From NCBI RefSeq assembly GCF_023630255.1, contig NZ_JALPRS010000001.1:434001-498000 (forward strand): a DNA stretch of 64,000 bases. Reading direction: 5' to 3'. Shown here one piece after another: positions 45,270-55,727 of the stretch. Both the position numbers and the translations under genes were made by a program. Below the pieces are notes generated by a model. The model was not told the origin of the DNA. It saw only the letters and a list, made by a program, of their open reading frames with translations, and did no database searches. Numbering within the stretch: the first letter of the stretch is position 1; every line of letters starts with the position of its first letter. This DNA comes from Pontibacter deserti. GTDB lineage: Bacteria; Bacteroidota; Bacteroidia; Cytophagales; Hymenobacteraceae.

Positions 45270-45893
45270 ATGAGCCTGAACACCAATACCTGGAACCGCC
45301 TGCGGTATACTTTATACTTACCCATCTACGACCTTATTGCCGACAGAATCTTCCGGAAGTATAGAAAACGGTCTGTAGAACTTTTAGCTGCTAAACCCGA
45401 TGATGCTATACTTATACTTGGCGCTGGCACCGGCCTGGATCTGCCGTACCTGCAAGGCTATACAAACTTGACTGCCATCGATATTACACCTGGCATGATA
45501 ACCAAACTACAGGAACGAGCTGAGAAGCTAAGAATACCTGTAGATGCCCGAGTGATGAATGGCCAGCAACTGGAGTTTGCTGATAATTCTTTTGATGCCG
45601 TAATAGCGCACCTTATACTTGCTGTCATACCCGATCCAATTGCCTGCATTAAAGAAGTGGAACGTGTTTTAAAGCCGGGCGGCACGGTTATGGTGTTCGA
45701 TAAATTTCTGCCGGACGGGCAACAACCATCTATACTTCGCAGGTTCTTTAATCAAATTGCAAGTGCCTTGTTCTCAGATATTAACCGCAGTATTGGCGCT
45801 ATAGTAAGCCATACTTCCTTAACTATAGAACTAAATGAGCCAGCTGCTTTAAACGGTACTTTCAGGTTGGTAAGATTACGGAAGTCGAAATAA
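45270..45893 (+). CDS. Class I SAM-dependent methyltransferase
   Basis: The 207-residue protein has the methyltransferase fold of the UbiE/Methyltransf_11 type: ILILGAGTGLDLPYL (SAM-binding motif I), LTAIDITPGMITKL (motif post-I), FDAVIAHLILAVIPDP (motif II) and VERVLKPGGTVMVF. Its last part is variable (LRRFFNQIASALFSDINRS). The substrate is unknown; UbiE-like enzymes methylate quinones, phospholipids or small acids. It lies 117 bases after the prenyl synthase, with its own TAGTTTTG element near 45238. Confidence 0.85.
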   Translation: MSLNTNTWNRLRYTLYLPIYDLIADRIFRKYRKRSVELLAAKPDDAILILGAGTGLDLPYLQGYTNLTAIDITPGMITKLQERAEKLRIPVDARVMNGQQLEFADNSFDAVIAHLILAVIPDPIACIKEVERVLKPGGTVMVFDKFLPDGQQPSILRRFFNQIASALFSDINRSIGAIVSHTSLTIELNEPAALNGTFRLVRLRKSK

Positions 45894-45927
45894 GTATAGC
45901 TTTGGATGAAGCATCACATCCGTAATT

Positions 45928-46122
45928 CCAACCACCCCTAACCCCTCCTTATCTCAGGCGGGGAGTTCTGACTTTACTCCAGCAAAATCAGAAGGTCTAT
46001 AGTTGCTGCTTAATCTCCGTTAAAAATAAGAATAAGAAACAGCTGCTTGAGTGACTATGTTGGCATAGAAGGCAGTAGTAGCAGACTCCCCGCCTTAGAT
46101 AAGGGGGGTTAGGGGTGGTTGG
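45928..46122. repeat. Long imperfect inverted repeat with 118-base spacer
   Basis: The arms at 45928-45966 and 46085-46122 match over about 38 bases in opposite orientation, with one inserted base and one mismatch. The arms start CCAACCACCCCTAACCCC and end GGCGGGGAGT. The spacer carries no gene. Such C/G-rich arms in an AT-moderate intergenic region look like a dispersed intergenic repeat or a small non-autonomous element. No clear target duplication was seen. Confidence 0.8.
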
Positions 46123-46138
46123 ATTAGGTGCTGCAATT

Positions 46139-46174
46139 AAAAAAGGCCGTTACTATAATAGCAACGGCCTTTTT
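46139..46174. terminator. Bidirectional intrinsic terminator
   Basis: The stem AAGGCCGTT / AACGGCCTT with A- and T-runs on both sides ends the methyltransferase transcript from the left and the TlpA-like gene from the right. Confidence 0.88.
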
Positions 46175-46203
46175 ATACTTTATATTGATCGAACAATCAA
46201 CTA

Positions 46204-47481
46204 TTAAATCTTCTCAGCTAACAACTGGTCCATGGTCTTATTAAAATCGGCTACCCAGTCTTCGTAGTATTTGCCGGTGCCAGGGCCTGAGAACCCAGTG
46301 TGTATCTTGCGTACTTTGCCATCTCTGCCAACAAAAATAGTAGTAGGGAAGGAGAGTACATGGTTCAGGGCTGGCAATGCTTTGGCTGCTGCTTCTTTAT
46401 CTGAGATACCTGCTACCACAAGGTCATAGCCAATGTCAAAACGATCTTTCATTTTCTGCAGACGTGGGGCAGCTTTTTCAAATTCGGGGCTGCGCTCAAA
46501 ACCTAAACCAATTATTTCCAGGCCACGGCCTTTGTTCTTTGCATAGTATGGGGCCAGGAACTTAGTTTCGTCCATACAGTTCGGGCACCAGGAGCCAAGC
46601 AACTGCACAATCACCACTTTGCCTTTATACTTGTCATCGCTAAGCGATATATTTTTGCCGCCCTCTATACTCGGGAAACTGAACTCCAGATTCTCATAAC
46701 CCGGCTTCAGGAACGTAAGTGAATCGGCATTGGCTAGTGCGGCATTGTCGTTACGCTTGGCGGTCCAGCTTTCGTAACCATTCATGCCTGCATAAAAGTC
46801 ACCTTTCAACGTGTTGGCATCAGTTGGTTTAGCCGTAAACAAATAAGCATGGTTTCCATCAAAAGTAGAAACGCTCAGTTGGTCGCCATCTACTTGTCCA
46901 TCTAAATAGCGGTAGTCGCCGGTCTCGGTCAGGAAAGTGCCTGTAATATTATTCCCATCTTGCTCAAAAACGCCAACAGCATCGTAGCTTTTACCTTCTT
47001 TATCAGTAAACACTACATCCCATTTGCCATTGTAAGTATAGGCCGCCTTTGCTGGCTCAGCTTTAAAGCGGTTGCTGTTACCATGCTCGGCTGTGAAGGG
47101 AAGAGAATATGCGTAAGCCAGGTCGTTGCGTACAAAGCGGCCGGCCATCTTATCATCCTCAACTTTGGCTATCAGGTCGGCATCAAAAATGTGGAGCTTT
47201 ATTTTTACAGAATCGCCGTCAGAGGTAATCTCGTCCAGAAGTATGCGCTCTTCCCCATTTACTAAGTATAAAACGGTGCTGTCGTTCTGCTGCTTGGCCT
47301 CCATTGTAAACGGAATTTCTTTGCCATCGGTACGCTGCAGGGCAACACGCCAGGTGCCCGGTTTTATAGTTGCGGAAGTTGAGTCCATTTTATTTTGCTG
47401 GCAGGAGCTAAATCCTACCGTTAACAGCAGGGCAAATAACAAAATAAGCCTTGCAGAAGTATTAGAATAGGTACGTTTCAT
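46204..47481 (-). CDS. TlpA-type thioredoxin-fold lipoprotein
   Basis: The 425-residue protein starts with a lipoprotein signal (LILLFALLLTVGFSSCQQN, Cys27). A central beta-rich part (about 60-260) has GKWDVVFTDKEGKSYDAVG and ITGTFLTETGDYRYLDGQV, resembling the extra domains of Bacteroidota TlpA proteins. The thioredoxin domain ends the chain: VVIVQLLGSWCPNCMDETKFL with the CxxC active site, and the cis-proline region HVLSFPTTIFVG. It would act in the periplasm to reduce or shuffle disulfides. It is a single gene ended by the hairpin at 46139. Confidence 0.9.
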   Translation of the reverse strand: MKRTYSNTSARLILLFALLLTVGFSSCQQNKMDSTSATIKPGTWRVALQRTDGKEIPFTMEAKQQNDSTVLYLVNGEERILLDEITSDGDSVKIKLHIFDADLIAKVEDDKMAGRFVRNDLAYAYSLPFTAEHGNSNRFKAEPAKAAYTYNGKWDVVFTDKEGKSYDAVGVFEQDGNNITGTFLTETGDYRYLDGQVDGDQLSVSTFDGNHAYLFTAKPTDANTLKGDFYAGMNGYESWTAKRNDNAALANADSLTFLKPGYENLEFSFPSIEGGKNISLSDDKYKGKVVIVQLLGSWCPNCMDETKFLAPYYAKNKGRGLEIIGLGFERSPEFEKAAPRLQKMKDRFDIGYDLVVAGISDKEAAAKALPALNHVLSFPTTIFVGRDGKVRKIHTGFSGPGTGKYYEDWVADFNKTMDQLLAEKI

Positions 47482-47574
47482 GGGGTAAAATTACTGTAGG
47501 AAATCCGTAAAAGCCAAACATGGGACTGCCTATACTTGTTTATAGGCCAAAGGTTATATTCATAACGTCTAATG

Positions 47575-47606
47575 TTGCTGAATAGCCTATAGATTTCGTA
47601 CATTTG
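47575..47606 (+). promoter_or_regulatory. Candidate acn promoter (TTG / TAnnTTTG)
   Basis: TACATTTG at 47599-47606 matches the Bacteroidota -7 element TAnnTTTG exactly. A TTG at 47575-47577 lies 21 bases before it, slightly further than the common 19. The leader to the aconitase start is 46 bases. Confidence 0.5.
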
Positions 47607-47652
47607 TGAACTTCGGAAAAGAAGCATTTTATACATTAACAATAGCAAAACT

Positions 47653-49932
47653 ATGGCATTTGATTTAGGAATGATCAAGGCAGTTTATGCCGGTATGGGT
47701 GAGCGCATTTCGGCTGCCCGTAATACAGTTGGCAGACCGCTGACTCTGACTGAAAAGATCCTGTACGCTCACCTATATAACGGTAATGCAACTCAGGCTT
47801 ATGAGCGCGGAAAATCTTACGTGGATTTCGCTCCGGACAGAGTTGCAATGCAGGATGCCACGGCACAGATGGCCTTGCTTCAGTTCATGCAGGCTGGTAA
47901 GCCTACTGTAGCGGTTCCGTCTACAGTTCACTGCGATCACCTGATACAGGCCCGCGATGGTGCAGATTCAGATTTAAGAGACGCTTACAGCGAAAACAAA
48001 GAAGTTTACGATTTCCTTGCTTCAGTATCTAACAAGTATGGCATCGGTTTCTGGAAACCAGGTGCAGGTATCATTCACCAGGTAGTATTAGAAAACTATG
48101 CTTTCCCGGGTGGTATGATGATCGGTACAGACTCACACACACCAAATGCCGGTGGTCTGGGTATGGTAGCGATCGGTGTTGGTGGTGCTGATGCTGTGGA
48201 CGTAATGGCTGGTATGGCCTGGGAGCTTAAATTCCCGAAAGTAATTGGTGTGAAGCTGACAGGTAAACTGAACGGCTGGACATCTCCGAAAGACGTTATC
48301 CTGAAAGTGGCTGGTATACTTACTGTAAAAGGTGGTACGGGTGCTATCGTGGAGTACTTCGGCGAAGGCGCTGAAGCTATGTCGTGTACAGGTAAGGCAA
48401 CAATCTGTAACATGGGTGCTGAGATAGGTGCAACTACTTCGGTATTTGCTTACGACAACAGCATGCGCACTTATCTTAATTCTACTAACCGCGAAGAAGT
48501 TGTTCAGATGGCTGATGAAGTTGCTGAGCACCTGCGTGCGGATGATGAAGTATACGCTGATCCGGCTTCTTTCTATGATCAACTGATCGAGATAGACCTT
48601 TCTACTTTAGAACCACACGTAAACGGACCATTCACTCCGGATGCAGCTTGGCCAATTTCTCAGTTCGCTGCTGTAGTTAAAGAGCACGGCTGGCCAGCTA
48701 AATTGGAAGTAGGTCTTATCGGATCTTGCACCAACTCATCTTACGAAGATATTACCCGCGCTGCATCTATAGCAGAGCAGGCGGTAACGAAGAACCTGGT
48801 TGCTCAGGCTGAGTTTACCATCACGCCTGGTTCTGAAATGGTACGCTATACTACAGCCCGCGATGGTCTGTTAGATACATTTGCGCAGATGGGTGGTGTT
48901 GTATTGGCAAACGCTTGCGGTCCGTGCATCGGCCAGTGGGCCCGTCACACTGATGATCCGACTCGTAAGAACTCTATCATCACCTCATTCAACCGTAACT
49001 TCGCGAAACGTAACGATGGTAACCCGAACACACACGCGTTTGTGGCATCACCAGAGATCGTAACTGCTTTTGCTATTGCCGGTGATCTGACTTTCAACCC
49101 GCTTACTGATACCTTAACTAACAAAGATGGCCAGCAGGTAAAACTGGATGAGCCTAAAGGTATAGAGTTACCAGTAAACGGTTTTGCTGTAGAAGATGCA
49201 GGTTATGTAGCTCCAGCTGAAGACGGCAGTGGTGTAGAAGTTGTAGTTGATCCAAAATCTGACCGTCTGCAGTTACTGGAAGGCTTTAAGCCATGGGAAG
49301 GTACTGACCTGACTGGTCTGAAGCTTCTGATCAAGGCGCAAGGTAAGTGTACTACCGACCATATTTCTATGGCTGGACCTTGGTTGAAGTACCGCGGTCA
49401 CCTGGACAACATCTCCAACAACATGCTGATCGGTGCGATCAACTGCTTTAACGGCGAAGCTAACAAAGTATACAACGACATGACCCGTGGTTATGACTCT
49501 GTTCCGGCTACTGCCCGTACTTATAAGTCAGCTGGCATCGGTACCGTTGTAGTTGGTGATGAGAACTATGGTGAAGGTTCATCTCGAGAGCATGCAGCTA
49601 TGGAGCCACGCCACTTGGGTGTTCGTGCGGTTATTGTGAAGTCTTTTGCACGTATCCACGAAACTAACCTGAAGAAGCAAGGTATGCTGGCGCTTACATT
49701 CGCTAACAAAGCAGATTACGACCTGATCGAGGAGAACGACACCTTCGACATCCTAGGTCTGGAGAACTTTACGCCAGGTCAGCCACTGAAAGTGGTACTT
49801 AACCACAAAGATGGTTCTAAAGATGTGATCCAGGTAAATCATACATACAACGAAGGCCAGATCGAGTGGTTTAAAGCTGGTTCTGCCCTTAACCTGATCC
49901 GTTTAAAAGAAAAGCAGAGCGCTAACGCGTAA
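47653..49932 (+). CDS. acn: Aconitate hydratase
   Basis: The 759-residue protein is a full-length mitochondrial-type aconitase. It shows HCDHLIQ early, [21 protein letters not shown], the iron-sulfur cysteines in [10 protein letters not shown] and ACGPCIGQW, and the swivel-domain [17 protein letters not shown]. All 4Fe-4S ligands are present. It isomerises citrate to isocitrate in the cytosolic TCA cycle. It has its own promoter element and two terminators after it. Confidence 0.97.
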   Translation: MAFDLGMIKAVYAGMGERISAARNTVGRPLTLTEKILYAHLYNGNATQAYERGKSYVDFAPDRVAMQDATAQMALLQFMQAGKPTVAVPSTVHCDHLIQARDGADSDLRDAYSENKEVYDFLASVSNKYGIGFWKPGAGIIHQVVLENYAFPGGMMIGTDSHTPNAGGLGMVAIGVGGADAVDVMAGMAWELKFPKVIGVKLTGKLNGWTSPKDVILKVAGILTVKGGTGAIVEYFGEGAEAMSCTGKATICNMGAEIGATTSVFAYDNSMRTYLNSTNREEVVQMADEVAEHLRADDEVYADPASFYDQLIEIDLSTLEPHVNGPFTPDAAWPISQFAAVVKEHGWPAKLEVGLIGSCTNSSYEDITRAASIAEQAVTKNLVAQAEFTITPGSEMVRYTTARDGLLDTFAQMGGVVLANACGPCIGQWARHTDDPTRKNSIITSFNRNFAKRNDGNPNTHAFVASPEIVTAFAIAGDLTFNPLTDTLTNKDGQQVKLDEPKGIELPVNGFAVEDAGYVAPAEDGSGVEVVVDPKSDRLQLLEGFKPWEGTDLTGLKLLIKAQGKCTTDHISMAGPWLKYRGHLDNISNNMLIGAINCFNGEANKVYNDMTRGYDSVPATARTYKSAGIGTVVVGDENYGEGSSREHAAMEPRHLGVRAVIVKSFARIHETNLKKQGMLALTFANKADYDLIEENDTFDILGLENFTPGQPLKVVLNHKDGSKDVIQVNHTYNEGQIEWFKAGSALNLIRLKEKQSANA

Positions 49933-49953
49933 GCTATACTTTAGACTATAAAC

Positions 49954-49984
49954 AAAAGGCCTCACTTACTGGTGAGGCCTTTTT
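49954..49984 (+). terminator. Intrinsic terminator of acn
   Basis: The hairpin AAAAGGCCTCAC / GTGAGGCCTTTTT with a short loop lies 22 bases after the stop. Confidence 0.92.
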
Positions 49985-50035
49985 CATTTTATACCTTATA
50001 CTTTTCGAGCTCTCCACATAGATGAAGACCTAAGA

Positions 50036-50091
50036 CAACTATAAAAAGAAGAGGCCTTGCTAAACAGCAAGGCCTCTTCTTTTTATAGTTG
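50036..50091. terminator. 26-bp perfect hairpin between convergent genes
   Basis: The arms (50036-50061 and 50066-50091) are perfect over 26 bases around a loop AAAC, with A-runs and T-runs built in so that it can end transcription from both sides. It lies between acn and the subtilase gene and ends 4 bases from the stop of the latter. Confidence 0.93.
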
Positions 50092-50095
50092 TTAC

Positions 50096-53000
50096 CTAAC
50101 GCAGTACTACTATCCGTTTAATAAAATTAGTATCCTTATAGGTGAAGTGGGCAATGTATAAGCCATTCGGGATCCCAGCAAAATCGAACACTATTTCTTT
50201 TGTACTCTCGTTTTTAACAGGCAATTTGAATTGGCGACCCACCTGATCGCTAAACCAGATCTCCGGTGCAGGTCCGGCATTCACATCCGCTGACCAGTTA
50301 ACGCGTATTAAGCCTGTAGTTGGGTTAGGGTAAATATCTGTTAGCTGCGCATACATATCGGCTTTGTCAGTAGCCAATGGCTCCCGTACAAGATAGGAGT
50401 TAACTTTAGAAACGCTTACACAACCAGCACGATCAGTTATTTCTAATTTTACATCAAAGTTGCCTGGCGTTTTAAAAGTATAAACCGGGTTTTGATCAGT
50501 AGAGATGTCTCCATTGCCAAAGTTCCAGCGCCAGTTTTTTCCGTTTATACTTTTATTCACAAATCTAACCGGAGTATTGGCATGCAATGTCGCGCTTTCA
50601 GCTTCAAAATCAGCAGCTGGCGGCAGAGGTACCGATAAACTCGCTTGTGACACTGCACTTTCAAAAAGGGAATCCACGTTTGTAGCGTAGATGGAAATAT
50701 TCTCGGTGAAGTTCTTTAAGGTATAAGCGCTGCCTGTTGCAAGTAAGGTCTTCTTCTCAGGGTCTGCATAAAATTTATAGTTAGTACCTCCGGTTGGTGT
50801 CCAGGTAAAGTCGCTGCCTATGCAAATTGTATCCTGTACAGCTACCGGGGGAGGGCCACTCTTTATTTGTATATACTTTTGTTGCGCAGCATCAGCGTGT
50901 TGTTGTAAGGCCGTCAGGTTATCCCCAGAAAGTATAGCAAAGGAGACTACTTTAGTTTCCCCGGGAGCAAGTTTAGGTATAATGCCTCCAACCACATGAG
51001 ATACATTATCGCCGTTGCCGTTGCCTTTTGCTTCTGTACGGGCCACGCCTCCTGCTAGCATTGCATACTTTTCCGCATTCGTAAACCCATCTTCTATTGC
51101 TATACTTCCGGCAACACCCACGTTATCAATAGCATAATAGATAGGAGCAACCGGAGTAAGTAATTTTATACCTACTACCGGCTGTGAACCTACCGTATTA
51201 TACACGTAGCCCAGGTTTCGGGTATCGTCCCAGGAGGCGGCATTCTGGTAGTATACACCTACGTCCCAGTCAGCAAACAACGCTGATGATAAATTTCTCA
51301 GCGTGTCTGGTGTAAGGTTCTTAATGTAGTACTCCTGTATAATATAATCTTTGTCAGGAACTGAGTTCCAAGCCATGGTTCGGTGTTTCACTTCCACACC
51401 CACCGTGGAGGCAGATGGGTAAATATCCTGGAGCAATCCGCGTACTTCCTGAGTGGCAGTAGGAGTATCATAGTATATTTTTGAAGAACGTATGGGAGTA
51501 AAATCGCCATCGTTCTGCCAGTTTGCATTGCGCAGGTTATCTGATACCCGGGCAGCTGATGTGCCAATCATTAAGCCGCCTTCAAAAAGCAATGTGGTGC
51601 TGCCTTTATATTGCATGCCCACACCTTGGTCAAAGTTCAACCCATTAAAGCCTAAATTACCCTTGCTGTTTATGGTGATGCGTACATTGTTTGCATCCAT
51701 GGTATGGTAATCCGGGTTTACAACTAACTCGAAGTATTGGTAATCGGTGTAGTTGCCGGCGTTAAAGCTGAGTTTAAAAGCAACTGTAGTGTTTATAGGT
51801 ATATCCGGGGAGATGGTGACCTGAAAAGGGGCAGTGTGGTTATTGGCAGTTGCCATTGTGGCCATGCTGCCTAAGGATAAGCGCTCGTTTGCGATGGTAA
51901 CAAATGGTGAAGAAGTAGATAAAGTAACTTCCAAGTTGCTGACCGGATCAAGGATGTTTAAGAAACCGGCCTCGATTGCAACAGTACTGCCTGCCTGTGC
52001 CGATCTGTTATTTTTAATAGTAAAAGCTGTGCAACGTACAGCAGCCAGATTGTTTTGTGTTAGTGCTTTTTTTATGTTAAGCCGGCCGGTACCTATTTTA
52101 TCGAGGTAAGGTTGATTACCTGCCAGATTGTTTATGTTATCTGTTGTTACACGGATACGCTCCATCACCTGCAAGGCATTAAGTTGCGGAAATTGTGCCC
52201 GCACAAGCGCAGCAGCGCCAGCTACCATCGGCGACGAGAAAGAACTGCCCCAGTTATAAGTATAGGAATTATTATTAGTTACGGAGGTAGAGTAGATATC
52301 TATACTTGGTGCCATCAGGTCTACGTAATGGCTCCAGGTATAATCTTTATACTTCAGATCAGATTTATCAGAACCGGCAACAGACAATACATTGGCATAG
52401 GAGGCAGGATAATAATTTGCCTGTTTTTTGATGTTACCAGCTGCCGACACAACCACAACATCCTTTTCGAGCACTACATAATTGATAATGTCCTGCTCGT
52501 ACTGCGAGTAGCCTTCGCCACCCCACGATAAGTTTATGATCTTACATCCTTTTTCGGCGGCATACACTACTGCCTCATAGCCACCACCAAAAGATCCATC
52601 TCTGGAAGAAAATACTTTAAGTGGGAGTAACTTCGTTCTAAAACCAACCCCAGCCATACCGATCGCATTATCAGGAGTTGCAGCGGCCACACCTGCCACG
52701 CCCATACCATGACTTTTGTATCGGGTATCGTCCAGTACGTTGTTATCACCATCTGCAAAATCCCAGCCCGCATAGTTATCCGTATAGCCGTCTCCATCGT
52801 TGTCGGTGCCATCTATCGGGTCAGCGTAGTTATACTTGATGTTATTTTTCAGGTCGATGTGATCGGTACGGAAGCCGGTGTCAGCAACGCCAATTACTAT
52901 ATTAGTGTCGCCCTTCTGAATATCCCAGGCACCGTAAGCCTTAATTAGTTTAAGGTAATATGCAGTGATTTTAGTGGAGTCGGAGTGGGGGTCGGAGGTA

Positions 53001-53413
53001 CTATAAAATGGTTCACGCAGGTATAACGGCTCTACATAAGCTACGTTACCGGTTGCCATTAAAGCGCGTTGTACATCTTTAAAGCTTAGCTCAGAAGAAT
53101 AAGTTGCCTGGTAGATCCGGGTTATATCGGTAGAAGCTGAATTGCGAAGTTTTGCAGATTTAATGCGAGCATTCGGAAACTTTGGGTGAATACCTTTGGC
53201 TCCAACCTTTTGTAAAGCCTGTTGTAACGTGTTATACGAGGCTGTTCTGGCTGCAGTAGTATTCTCTGGTTTTAGTTTATACACAACAGTATAGGGCCTG
53301 GTGCGCGAACCATGGCCGTTAATTTGCTGTGCAATAACAGGCGCTGTAACCAACAGAAGCAGGGTGAGCGCAAGCCATCCCTGGCGGAAGGGCGCCTTAA
53401 GTGGGGTAAACAT
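50096..53413 (-). CDS. Subtilisin-family protease with PKD and T9SS sorting domains
   Basis: The protein (1105 aa) starts with a signal peptide (LALTLLLLVTAPVIAQ) and a propeptide-like region. The S8 domain has Asp178 in IGVADTGFRTDH, His235 in SHGMGVAG, and Ser391 in GSSFSSPMVAGAAAL. A calcium-type loop TDNDGDGYTDN lies between the Asp and His. A middle beta region follows, then a PKD domain (NGKNWRWNFGNGD, YTFKTPGNFDVKLEITDR). The C-terminus carries the T9SS type A signal (IYPNPTTGLIRVNW ... FIKRIVVLR). It would be exported to the surface or medium and cleave proteins there. It is followed by the hairpin at 50036. Confidence 0.95.
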   Translation of the reverse strand: MFTPLKAPFRQGWLALTLLLLVTAPVIAQQINGHGSRTRPYTVVYKLKPENTTAARTASYNTLQQALQKVGAKGIHPKFPNARIKSAKLRNSASTDITRIYQATYSSELSFKDVQRALMATGNVAYVEPLYLREPFYSTSDPHSDSTKITAYYLKLIKAYGAWDIQKGDTNIVIGVADTGFRTDHIDLKNNIKYNYADPIDGTDNDGDGYTDNYAGWDFADGDNNVLDDTRYKSHGMGVAGVAAATPDNAIGMAGVGFRTKLLPLKVFSSRDGSFGGGYEAVVYAAEKGCKIINLSWGGEGYSQYEQDIINYVVLEKDVVVVSAAGNIKKQANYYPASYANVLSVAGSDKSDLKYKDYTWSHYVDLMAPSIDIYSTSVTNNNSYTYNWGSSFSSPMVAGAAALVRAQFPQLNALQVMERIRVTTDNINNLAGNQPYLDKIGTGRLNIKKALTQNNLAAVRCTAFTIKNNRSAQAGSTVAIEAGFLNILDPVSNLEVTLSTSSPFVTIANERLSLGSMATMATANNHTAPFQVTISPDIPINTTVAFKLSFNAGNYTDYQYFELVVNPDYHTMDANNVRITINSKGNLGFNGLNFDQGVGMQYKGSTTLLFEGGLMIGTSAARVSDNLRNANWQNDGDFTPIRSSKIYYDTPTATQEVRGLLQDIYPSASTVGVEVKHRTMAWNSVPDKDYIIQEYYIKNLTPDTLRNLSSALFADWDVGVYYQNAASWDDTRNLGYVYNTVGSQPVVGIKLLTPVAPIYYAIDNVGVAGSIAIEDGFTNAEKYAMLAGGVARTEAKGNGNGDNVSHVVGGIIPKLAPGETKVVSFAILSGDNLTALQQHADAAQQKYIQIKSGPPPVAVQDTICIGSDFTWTPTGGTNYKFYADPEKKTLLATGSAYTLKNFTENISIYATNVDSLFESAVSQASLSVPLPPAADFEAESATLHANTPVRFVNKSINGKNWRWNFGNGDISTDQNPVYTFKTPGNFDVKLEITDRAGCVSVSKVNSYLVREPLATDKADMYAQLTDIYPNPTTGLIRVNWSADVNAGPAPEIWFSDQVGRQFKLPVKNESTKEIVFDFAGIPNGLYIAHFTYKDTNFIKRIVVLR

Positions 53414-53598
53414 CTATACCAAGAATTAAATTTTTAAGTTAATAAAAACTGATCAGTACCTGTAAGGGAACATTATGCCTGATAACACATTTAAATATAA
53501 GGCGAAATACCAACAACACCCTAACGTTTATAATTTTTTACGTAACTTTCCACAGTTGGATCATAACCGAACATTTTAATATTATAATAAGAAAAACT

Positions 53599-55272
53599 AT
53601 GGCTACAAATCTGGCAGATAAACACCAAGCAACACTTAATACCGCCGTACGTGCCCTGCATGAACGTACTTTCTTTGCTCATTACCCTGAAAACCCGACA
53701 CCAGATGTTTATGGGGAGAATGCTGATAAAGAAGGCCGTGAAAAATATACATCACGATTAAATAATAAGTTCGAAGAACTGCTACAAGAAAATCCTGAAA
53801 GCTGGACCGGGCAGGAAGAATCGCCTTATGAGCAGCAGGCTTTAGGAATAAAATACCCGTTCTTTTCACCTGAAACACTTATTTCCCGTGCTGAAGAAGC
53901 TTACCACCAGTGGAGAAAAGTAAAGCCCGCTGATCGTGCTGCTATACTTGTAGAAACCCTGGAACGCATGAAGAGCCGTTTCTTTGAAATTGCATATGCT
54001 ACCATGCACACAACTGGTCAGGCTTATATGATGTCGTTCCAGGCATCTGGCCCGCACGCTGCTGATCGTGCGCTGGAAGCCATTGCCTCAGGTTACGAAG
54101 AGCAGACTCGTTTCCCGGAAAGTACGGAGTGGGAAAAGCCGATGGGTAAGTATAACTTAAAGCTGAATAAAACCTGGAAAGCTGTACCGAAGGGCGTAGC
54201 ACTGGTAATTGGTTGCTCAACCTTCCCGACCTGGAACACTGTGCCGGGCATGTATGCAAGCCTTGTTACTGGCAACCCGGTTATTGTAAAACCACATCCG
54301 AAAGCTGTATTGCCAATCGCTATAGTTGTAGCTGAGGTGCAGAAAGTATTGGCTGAAAACGGATTGAATCCAAATATCTGCCAGCTTGCTGTTGATGCAG
54401 AAGACAGACTGATTACAAAAGAACTGGCAGAACATCCTAAAGTAAAACTGATCGACTATACCGGCGGTACAGAATTCGGTAACTACATCGAGAGCCTGAA
54501 AGGAAAGACGGTATTTACAGAAAAAGCAGGTGTGAACTCCATTATACTTGATTCGGTTGATGATCTGGATAAAGTAGCGCAGAACCTGGCGTTCTCTGTT
54601 AGTTTATACTCCGGGCAGATGTGTACGGCTCCTCAAAATTTCTTTATTCCGGAGAATGGCATTAAAGTAGGAGGCGAAACGGTACCTTACGAAGAAGTGG
54701 TTCAAAAAATTGCTGATGCCGTAACCGGACTGGTTAACAACCCGAAAGCTGGTCCACATATATTAGGTGCTATCCAGAATCCGGCAACTACAGCCCGCGT
54801 GAAAGAAGCAGCAAGTATAGGTGGTAATGCGGTTTTAACAACCTGCGATTTCAGCAACCCGATGTTTGCCAATGCGCGTACCTGCTCGCCGGTTATTTAC
54901 GAAGTAGATGCAGCCGATAAAGAAAGCTATAGCCGCGAACTGTTCGGGCCGATCATGCTGATCATCAAAACAAAAGATACTGACCAAAGTATAGAATTGG
55001 CCAGCAGCATGGCACGCGAGCATGGCGCTATCTCATGCGGAGCTTATACTACAGATCCTGTCGTGAAAGAGAAGATTATGGATGAAATGAGCTTAGCTGG
55101 TACTCCGGTTAGCTTTAACCTGACAGGAGGTATTTTTGTGAACCAGAATGCCAGCTTCTCCGATTTCCATGTAACAGGTGGCAATCCTGCTGGTAACGCA
55201 TCGTTCACTAACCCTGAATTTGTAATTAAGCGCTTTACCTGGGTTGGTTTCAGAGAGCCTGTGGTTGGCTAA
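53599..55272 (+). CDS. paaN: Phenylacetate-degradation-type aldehyde dehydrogenase (PaaN)
   Basis: This 557-residue protein matches the PaaN family, an ALDH-like enzyme with a long N-terminal extension (about 100 residues, ALHERTFFAHYPENPTPDVYGE). The Rossmann part shows VALVIGCSTFPTWNTVPGMYASL, VIVKPHPKAVLPIAIV and the active site GQMCTAPQNFF with nucleophilic Cys. The usual ELGGK Glu region is altered (FTEKAGVNSI). In other bacteria the family acts in the phenylacetate ring-opening route, but no other paa gene is nearby, so the substrate here is uncertain. Confidence 0.9.
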   Translation: MATNLADKHQATLNTAVRALHERTFFAHYPENPTPDVYGENADKEGREKYTSRLNNKFEELLQENPESWTGQEESPYEQQALGIKYPFFSPETLISRAEEAYHQWRKVKPADRAAILVETLERMKSRFFEIAYATMHTTGQAYMMSFQASGPHAADRALEAIASGYEEQTRFPESTEWEKPMGKYNLKLNKTWKAVPKGVALVIGCSTFPTWNTVPGMYASLVTGNPVIVKPHPKAVLPIAIVVAEVQKVLAENGLNPNICQLAVDAEDRLITKELAEHPKVKLIDYTGGTEFGNYIESLKGKTVFTEKAGVNSIILDSVDDLDKVAQNLAFSVSLYSGQMCTAPQNFFIPENGIKVGGETVPYEEVVQKIADAVTGLVNNPKAGPHILGAIQNPATTARVKEAASIGGNAVLTTCDFSNPMFANARTCSPVIYEVDAADKESYSRELFGPIMLIIKTKDTDQSIELASSMAREHGAISCGAYTTDPVVKEKIMDEMSLAGTPVSFNLTGGIFVNQNASFSDFHVTGGNPAGNASFTNPEFVIKRFTWVGFREPVVG

Positions 55273-55288
55273 GCAACTATAAACTATC

Positions 55289-55327
55289 AAAAAGCCCGAC
55301 TGCTGAAGAGTAGCCGGGCTTTTTTTA
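55289..55327. terminator. Intrinsic terminator shared by convergent genes
   Basis: AAAAAGCCCG and CGGGCTTTTTTT form a hairpin with a 16-base loop after paaN. Its T-run also contains the stop of the minus-strand gene at 55325, so both transcripts can end here. Confidence 0.85.
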
Positions 55328-55621
55328 TTTGAATAGATTTTCAATATCGTTCTTCAGATTATCCAATCCGTTGCGTAGGTTCTGCCACTTATCCTGTGTG
55401 TCTTCAGTATCACTCAGCTTTTCGGCAATCAGTTCTCTTTTCTTCTCAAGTGCGGCTATGTGCTCGTGGTAAGTATGATTTGAGTCTACAGTAGTGGCGT
55501 TTACTTTTGCTCTCAGGGTTTTAATTTTGCTATCCAACTCCTCTAAGCTTTGCTGGATCTCTTCGCGTGTCAAGTGGTTTGGCGCACGCATATGTTCAGG
55601 CTTCAGGTTATATGTATCCAT
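55325..55621 (-). CDS. Small coiled-coil protein, 98 aa
   Basis: The frame starts ATG at 55621 (MDTYNLKPEHMRAPNHLTREE). Charged residues and leucines spaced in heptads (IQQSLEELDSKIKTLRAKV, AALEKKRELIAEKLSDTE) suggest an antiparallel or dimeric coiled coil. No signal or membrane segment is seen. I recognise no family with certainty. It is a single gene at the convergent terminator after paaN and divergent from the TonB receptor gene. Confidence 0.7.
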   Translation of the reverse strand: MDTYNLKPEHMRAPNHLTREEIQQSLEELDSKIKTLRAKVNATTVDSNHTYHEHIAALEKKRELIAEKLSDTEDTQDKWQNLRNGLDNLKNDIENLFK

Positions 55622-55727
55622 ATAAATAGCTTTTTATTCTGGTTGATGTATATCTTCTACATACTTGCCAAGAGCTGAAAAGGATATAAAACCGGCACTT
55701 GAGTATCTAAAAAAGTGACTTTTGTTA

